Shown here: positions 60,354 to 64,000 of the stretch, one piece after another
Layout of the letters: the number at the start of each line of letters is the position of its first letter
How positions within the stretch are numbered: the stretch's first letter is position 1
Origin: Azospirillum lipoferum
GTDB lineage: Bacteria > Pseudomonadota > Alphaproteobacteria > Azospirillales > Azospirillaceae
Reading direction: 5' to 3'
Assembly: GCF_024170005.1 (NCBI RefSeq)
Contig: NZ_JALJXJ010000004.1
Coordinates: 124,001-188,000 of the forward strand
Length of the DNA stretch: 64,000 nt
Notes under the pieces: model-generated
Databases searched by the model: none
Seen by the model: the letters and a program-made list of their open reading frames with translations, nothing else
What the model was told of the DNA's origin: nothing
Position numbers and translations under genes: made by a program

Positions 60354-61738
60354 ACCGCCTCCAGTTCAGCGGCGCCGGGGGCCTGGGCGGGCGTCTGTCC
60401 CACATGGATACGGCCGGACGGGTTCGACACGGCCCAGGGCCGCGGCACGCCACCGAGCGCCTCCGCCACCGCGAGGCCGGCCTGCGCCCCGTCCTCGTGG
60501 AAGCCGGCGCCGAAATAGGAGCCGGCGAACCAGGTCCGCCGCCGCCCTTGCAGGCTCCACAGCTGCTTCTGCGCCGCCAGCGCTTCCATCCCGAAGATGG
60601 GGTGGTCGTAGAGCACGCTGCGCAGGATGCTGCCCTCGCGCGGCGGGCGGACGGGGTTCAGCGTGACGAACAGGTCGCGCTCCCTGGGCAGGAAGCCTTG
60701 CAGCCGGTTCATCCAGTAGGTGACGCACACCGCATCACGTCCGTTGTCGCCCTGCTCGGCCAGATAGTTCCAGCTCGACCACACCGCCCGGCGCTTCGGC
60801 ATCAGGGCGGCGTCGCTGTGCAGGATGGCGAGGTTGCGCTCGTAGCCGAAGGCGCCCAGCAGCCGGCGCTCCTCCTCCCCGGCGTCCTCCAGCAGGGCAA
60901 GCGCCTGATCGGCATGGGTGGCGATCACCACGTGGTCATGGGTGCGCACCGCGCCGCGGCGGTCGCGCACCAGGACACCGGCTCCCTCGCGGACGATGCC
61001 CTCCACCGCGCAGTTCAGGCGCAGGGCGCCGGGCATGTCGGCCAGAATGCGTTCGACATAGCTGCGGCTGCCTCCCTCCACCGTGCGCCAGACCGGGCGG
61101 CCCTTGATCTTCAGCAGGCCGTGGTTGTCGCAGAAGCGGATGAAGGCGGCGGCGGGATGGTCGCGCATCGCAACCGCCGGGGTCGACCAGATGGCGGCGG
61201 CCATCGGCAGCAGATGGTCGCGGACGAAGGCGTCGGAATAGCCGCCGCGGTCCAGCACGTCGCCCAATGTCAGCGTCTCCGCCGCCGGGCCTTGCTGCAA
61301 CTCGGCGAGAAGGCCCGGCGCCTCGCGGTAGAAGCGCAGCAGGTCGGCGATCATCCGCCAGAAGCGCGGCCGCAGCAGGTTGCGCTTCTGCGCGAACAGG
61401 GTGGTGAGCGAGCTGCCGGCATATTCCACCCGCCCACCATCCAGCGAGGCGGAAAAGCTCATGTCCGTCGCCCGCGTGGCCACGCCCAGATGGTCGAACA
61501 GCGCAACCAGATTGGGATAGCAGGGCTCGTTGTAGACGATGAAGCCGGTGTCCACCGGGCCGGCGCCATCGGTCTCCACCGTGTTGGCGTGGCCGCCCGG
61601 CCGGTCCTCCTTCTCGTACAGGGTGACGCGGTGCGTCTTCGACAGCAGCCAGGCCGCCGACAGTCCGGCGATGCCGGCGCCGATGACGGCGATGTCGAGC
61701 GGGACCTGGGAGGTGGACTGAGGCGGGAAATGCGGCAT
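60350..61738 (-). CDS. FAD-dependent amine-oxidase-like oxidoreductase
   Basis: A 462-residue flavoprotein: FAD motif VIGAGIAGLSAAWLLSKTHRVTLYEKEDRPGGHANTVETDG, NEPCYPNLVALFDHLGVATRATDMSFSASL, VAIATHADQAL-type region (HDHVVIATHADQALALL) and a C-terminal GSYFGAGFHEDGAQAGLAVAEAL. It belongs to the NAD/FAD-dependent oxidoreductases of Cfa/DUF1365 loci and may desaturate or oxidise methylated fatty acyl chains. ATG 61738 follows a 90-base leader from an ECF-type promoter (61856-61828). First gene of the four-gene minus operon. Confidence 0.9.
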   Translation of the reverse strand: MPHFPPQSTSQVPLDIAVIGAGIAGLSAAWLLSKTHRVTLYEKEDRPGGHANTVETDGAGPVDTGFIVYNEPCYPNLVALFDHLGVATRATDMSFSASLDGGRVEYAGSSLTTLFAQKRNLLRPRFWRMIADLLRFYREAPGLLAELQQGPAAETLTLGDVLDRGGYSDAFVRDHLLPMAAAIWSTPAVAMRDHPAAAFIRFCDNHGLLKIKGRPVWRTVEGGSRSYVERILADMPGALRLNCAVEGIVREGAGVLVRDRRGAVRTHDHVVIATHADQALALLEDAGEEERRLLGAFGYERNLAILHSDAALMPKRRAVWSSWNYLAEQGDNGRDAVCVTYWMNRLQGFLPRERDLFVTLNPVRPPREGSILRSVLYDHPIFGMEALAAQKQLWSLQGRRRTWFAGSYFGAGFHEDGAQAGLAVAEALGGVPRPWAVSNPSGRIHVGQTPAQAPGAAELEAV

Positions 61739-61827
61739 GGGGCGGCCCTCTTCGGGGTCTTGGCGGTAATCAGGGGTGTGTCCGGGGCCGCACCCTATCC
61801 GATTTGGGTAGGCTCGGCGTGTGACCG

Positions 61828-61856
61828 GGATACGGCGGCGGATCGCGGTTGGATCA
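61828..61856 (-). promoter_or_regulatory. RpoE(ECF)-type promoter of the FAD-DUF1365-cfa-DUF3833 operon
   Basis: On the minus strand TGATCC (61856-61851), 18 bases, TATCC (61832-61828). Same -35 and spacing as the sites at 56433 and 61915. Expected start near 61821, giving a leader of about 83 bases. Confidence 0.72.
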
Positions 61857-61914
61857 TCGCCACGCTGGCGCATTCCCGCCACCCGGCCGACTGGACAAAA
61901 GAGACGGGCGGCAG

Positions 61915-61943
61915 TGATCCGAAGCGCGGGCGTCGGCGTAACC
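61915..61943 (+). promoter_or_regulatory. RpoE(ECF)-type promoter at the sigma gene
   Basis: TGATCC (61915-61920), 18 bases, TAACC (61939-61943). Only five bases separate the -10 from the ATG at 61949, so transcription would begin at or next to the start codon. Suggests autoregulation by the encoded sigma, with a leaderless mRNA. Confidence 0.65.
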
Positions 61944-61948
61944 CCAGC

Positions 61949-62584
61949 ATGATCGCCCCCCTGGCCACACTTCTGACGCACGCCGCCGGACCGGACCGCG
62001 CGAGAGCCGGAGCGCCGCCCCGCGGCTGTGCCGACCCGGCTGCCGCACAGCTGTCCGCCGATCTGGTCGCGGTGGCGGCGGGCGACCGGCAGGCCTTCGC
62101 CCGGCTGTTCGCCCATTTCGCCCCGCGGGTGAAGGCCTACATGCTGAAGCTCGGCATGCCGGCCCAGCGGGCGGAGGATCTGGCGCAGGACACCCTGCTG
62201 TCGGTGTGGCGCAAGGCCTCGCTCTACGACCCGGCGAAGGCCGAGGCGGCGACCTGGGTCTTCACCATCGCCCGCAACCTGCGCATCGACGCGCTCCGCC
62301 GCGAACGCCATCCGGAGGTGTCGGACGACGAGCTGCTGGAGCATGAGGACGACCGGCCCCCGGCCGACGAACTGCTGGACGGCGACCGCCGTGCCCGCCG
62401 CCTGCGCGGCGCGCTGGCAGCGCTGACGCCGGAGCAGGCGGAGGTGGTGCGGCTGTCCTTCTTCGCCGACCTTGCCCATCCGGCCATCGCCGAACGGCTC
62501 GACGTGCCGCTGGGCACCGTGAAATCGCGCCTGCGTCTGGCCATGGCCAAGATCCGCAAGGCGTTGGGAGACGACGACCGATGA
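61949..62584 (+). CDS. rpoE: ECF sigma factor, RpoE/ChrR-type
   Basis: A 211-residue ECF (group 11-like) sigma factor. Sigma-2 (about 40-110): LFAHFAPRVKAYMLKLGMPAQRAEDLAQDTLLSVWRKASLYDPAKAEAATWVFTIARNLRIDALRRER. Sigma-4 (about 140-205): LRGALAALTPEQAEVVRLSFFADLAHPAIAERLDVPLGTVKSRLRLAMAKIRKAL. The N-terminal 35 residues are variable. Directs transcription in response to singlet oxygen in Rhodobacter. The downstream gene's ATG overlaps its stop (ATGA). No ribosome-binding site precedes the ATG, consistent with a leaderless transcript. Confidence 0.92.
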   Translation: MIAPLATLLTHAAGPDRARAGAPPRGCADPAAAQLSADLVAVAAGDRQAFARLFAHFAPRVKAYMLKLGMPAQRAEDLAQDTLLSVWRKASLYDPAKAEAATWVFTIARNLRIDALRRERHPEVSDDELLEHEDDRPPADELLDGDRRARRLRGALAALTPEQAEVVRLSFFADLAHPAIAERLDVPLGTVKSRLRLAMAKIRKALGDDDR

Positions 62585-63309
62585 CCGCCCGCCAACCCAC
62601 CGCCCGCCCAGTCTTCCTGCCGAACCATCACCCCAGCGACGCCCTGCTGGTGGCCTATGGCGCGGGCAGCCTGGGAGAAGGGCTGTCGCTGGCCGTCGCC
62701 GTCCATCTCGCCCATTGCCCCGACTGCCGCGCCGCCTTGGCCGAGGTGGAGGCGTTGGGCGGCGCCCTGCTGGAGGATCTGCCGCCGGCCCCGCTGGAGA
62801 CGCTGTCGCTGGCCGCCACGCTCGACCGCCTGGACCGGGAGGAGGCGCCGGCCAATCCCTGCAAGGCGATGCGCGTCAGGCCGCACTGGAGCAAGCCGAA
62901 AGCCGCGTCCATGCCGGCCCCGGTTTCGCCCCTGCCCCGTCCGTTGCGCGCCTATGTCCCGTCACTCGATGGCCTGTCCTGGCAGCGTCTGGCCCCCGGC
63001 GTGCGGCGGGTGGAGCTGCTGCCGCGGACGGCATCCGGCGGCGCGGCGCAGCTTCTGCGCATCGCGCCGGGCACCGCCCTACCCCACCACGGCCATGGCG
63101 GGCTGGAGCTGACCGTGGTGCTGAGCGGCCATTTCGCCGACGAACTCGGCCGCTACGGCCCCGGCGATCTGGCGGAGGTCGATGGTGACACCAACCACCA
63201 GCCCATCGCCGACAGCCACCGCGACTGCATCTGCCTGATCGCGACCGACGCGCCGCTGCGCTTCACCGGACTGATGGGCCGGCTGATGCAGCCTTTCATC
63301 GGGCTGTAG
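62581..63309 (+). CDS. chrR: ChrR-family zinc anti-sigma factor
   Basis: A 242-residue anti-sigma factor. N-terminal zinc-binding domain (about 15-85): NHHPSDALLVAYGAGSL and HLAHCPDCRAAL (HxxxCxxC) hold the sigma factor. C-terminal cupin (about 120-235): HHGHGGLELTVVLSGHF, ELGRYGPGDL, HQPIADSHRDCICL contribute His/Glu metal ligands, the part that senses singlet oxygen or related species in Rhodobacter. ATG overlaps the sigma stop, giving a 1:1 production ratio. Confidence 0.93.
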   Translation: MTARQPTARPVFLPNHHPSDALLVAYGAGSLGEGLSLAVAVHLAHCPDCRAALAEVEALGGALLEDLPPAPLETLSLAATLDRLDREEAPANPCKAMRVRPHWSKPKAASMPAPVSPLPRPLRAYVPSLDGLSWQRLAPGVRRVELLPRTASGGAAQLLRIAPGTALPHHGHGGLELTVVLSGHFADELGRYGPGDLAEVDGDTNHQPIADSHRDCICLIATDAPLRFTGLMGRLMQPFIGL

Positions 63310-63359
63310 GCTGGGGGCTGTCGGTCATCGGCCTATAGGGCATATCTCCCTCTCCCCGC

Positions 63360-64000
63360 TCACGCGACCGCCGTCATCGGCGTCAGGCCGCGCGTCAGGC
63401 GCTCCACCTCGCGGTCGAAGTCCTCCTGGTCGGCGTCGGACAGGTCGAACTTCACGTGCAGCCGGTCACGCTCGCTGGACTTGACCCGTGCGGCGAGCGG
63501 GCTGGAGACGCTGTCGATGCGCAGGGTCACCGTCCCGCCGGTCACCTGGTCGGGGACGCCGGTCACCATGGCGCCGCCGGCCGACAGGTTGGCGATGGTG
63601 ACACGCGTCGGGCGGGATCCCGGGACTTCCAGGACGCCGCCGATCGACAGGGCGAAACGCGGACGCTGGCGGCGGTCGACGTCGGTGGTGGCGGTGCGCA
63701 CCACGCGGACCAGCATGTTGCGCAGGGCGTCGATGCCGCCGGCGACGTCGTCCGCCACCGTCCGCACCTCGTCGGCCCGGCTCTGGGTGGAATTGGCTTC
63801 GGCCGAGACCCGGCCGATGCGCGCCGACACCTCCTTCGCCGCGTCGCTGGTCTGGTTGACGGAGCGGGCGATCTCCTGGGTCGCCGCCGCCTGTTCCTCC
63901 ACCGCGGCGGCGATGGAGGACGAAATGCCGGCCACCTCGTCGATGGTCTCCGACACCTCGCCGACAGCGCCGACGGCCAAAGCCGTCACGGCTTCGACCT
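63360..64000 (-). CDS. Methyl-accepting chemotaxis protein with C-terminal PilZ domain (5' truncated)
   Basis: The C-terminal part of a chemoreceptor: EVSETIDEVAGISSSIAAAVEEQAAATQEIARSVNQTSDAAKEVSARIGRVSAEANSTQSRADEV is the end of the coiled-coil signalling domain, followed by a PilZ-like domain (about the last 105 residues: RRQRPRFALSIGGVLEVPG..., ANLSAGGAMVTG) with an RxxxR motif for c-di-GMP binding. The frame continues past the right edge; GTG 63989 is internal. It links second-messenger levels to chemotaxis, relevant to the GGDEF-EAL gene in the window. Confidence 0.88.
   Translation of the reverse strand, partial: VEAVTALAVGAVGEVSETIDEVAGISSSIAAAVEEQAAATQEIARSVNQTSDAAKEVSARIGRVSAEANSTQSRADEVRTVADDVAGGIDALRNMLVRVVRTATTDVDRRQRPRFALSIGGVLEVPGSRPTRVTIANLSAGGAMVTGVPDQVTGGTVTLRIDSVSSPLAARVKSSERDRLHVKFDLSDADQEDFDREVERLTRGLTPMTAVA

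Overview
The window is high-GC chromosomal DNA of an alphaproteobacterium, most likely Azospirillum or a close relative in Rhodospirillales. The evidence is a CtrA/ChpT pair next to flagellar export genes and a cheA-cheW-cheY-cheB-cheR operon, an intracellular PHB depolymerase, a RpoE-ChrR module, hydrogenase maturation genes, and repeated stop/start overlaps (ATGA, GTGA, TGATG) between neighbouring genes. No rRNA, tRNA, insertion sequence, prophage or CRISPR array was seen.

Layout. 1-4.2 kb: the end of a Gly/Ser/Thr-rich protein, fliJ-fliI (minus), ctrA (plus), a cold-shock gene and two small conserved genes. 4.2-11.2 kb: chemotaxis operon cheAWYBR (minus; CheA carries a C-terminal receiver) and chpT. 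11.3-20.4 kb: small proteins, a Cache-type sensor kinase, a DMT exporter, a phytase-like lipoprotein, a HisKA_2-type kinase with degenerate ATP-site residues, a NifX/NafY-like protein, and a PLD-VTT fusion overlapping an EEP phosphodiesterase. 20.6-30 kb: PHB depolymerase, ethanolamine permease with EutC and EutB, a small lipoprotein, a VWA protein, a large unknown secreted protein with His/Cys motifs and a LysE exporter. 30-38.9 kb: a candidate small RNA, a GGDEF-EAL protein, an EamA exporter, a frameshifted nucleobase permease, an ACP-like protein, beta-glucosidase, HutD, a PPC-like protein and a candidate 58-residue ORF.

38.9-46.3 kb: YihY and DUF3618 envelope proteins, hupE, and a hupK-hypB-hypC-hypE set with an FNR/FixK-type site in front, then an ExoY-like sugar transferase. 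46.5-52.3 kb: S41 protease, PPTase, purC, a D-2-hydroxyacid dehydrogenase, a PAP2 phosphatase and a hypothetical protein. 52.3-56.4 kb: an ExbB-ExbD-TonB-PepSY iron-uptake energising operon with a perfect Fur-like palindrome upstream, and a small divergent gene with its own Fur-like site. 56.4-63.3 kb: a lipid-modification locus (SDR, NTF2-like, DUF3833, Cfa-like methyltransferase, DUF1365, FAD oxidoreductase) ending in an ECF sigma factor and a ChrR-type zinc anti-sigma. Three TGATCC-N18-TA(T/A)C elements in this locus imply one sigma controls all three transcription units. The window ends inside an MCP with a C-terminal PilZ domain.

Likely working units: (i) the CckA-ChpT-CtrA phosphorelay with flagellar and chemotaxis genes, with CtrA-like sites upstream of ctrA and cheA; (ii) the ethanolamine catabolic set; (iii) hydrogenase maturation under oxygen control; (iv) the iron-repressed TonB system; (v) a singlet-oxygen/membrane-lipid regulon. 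Starts were set by ribosome-binding sites and overlaps where visible. Residue numbers are counted by eye from the chosen start.
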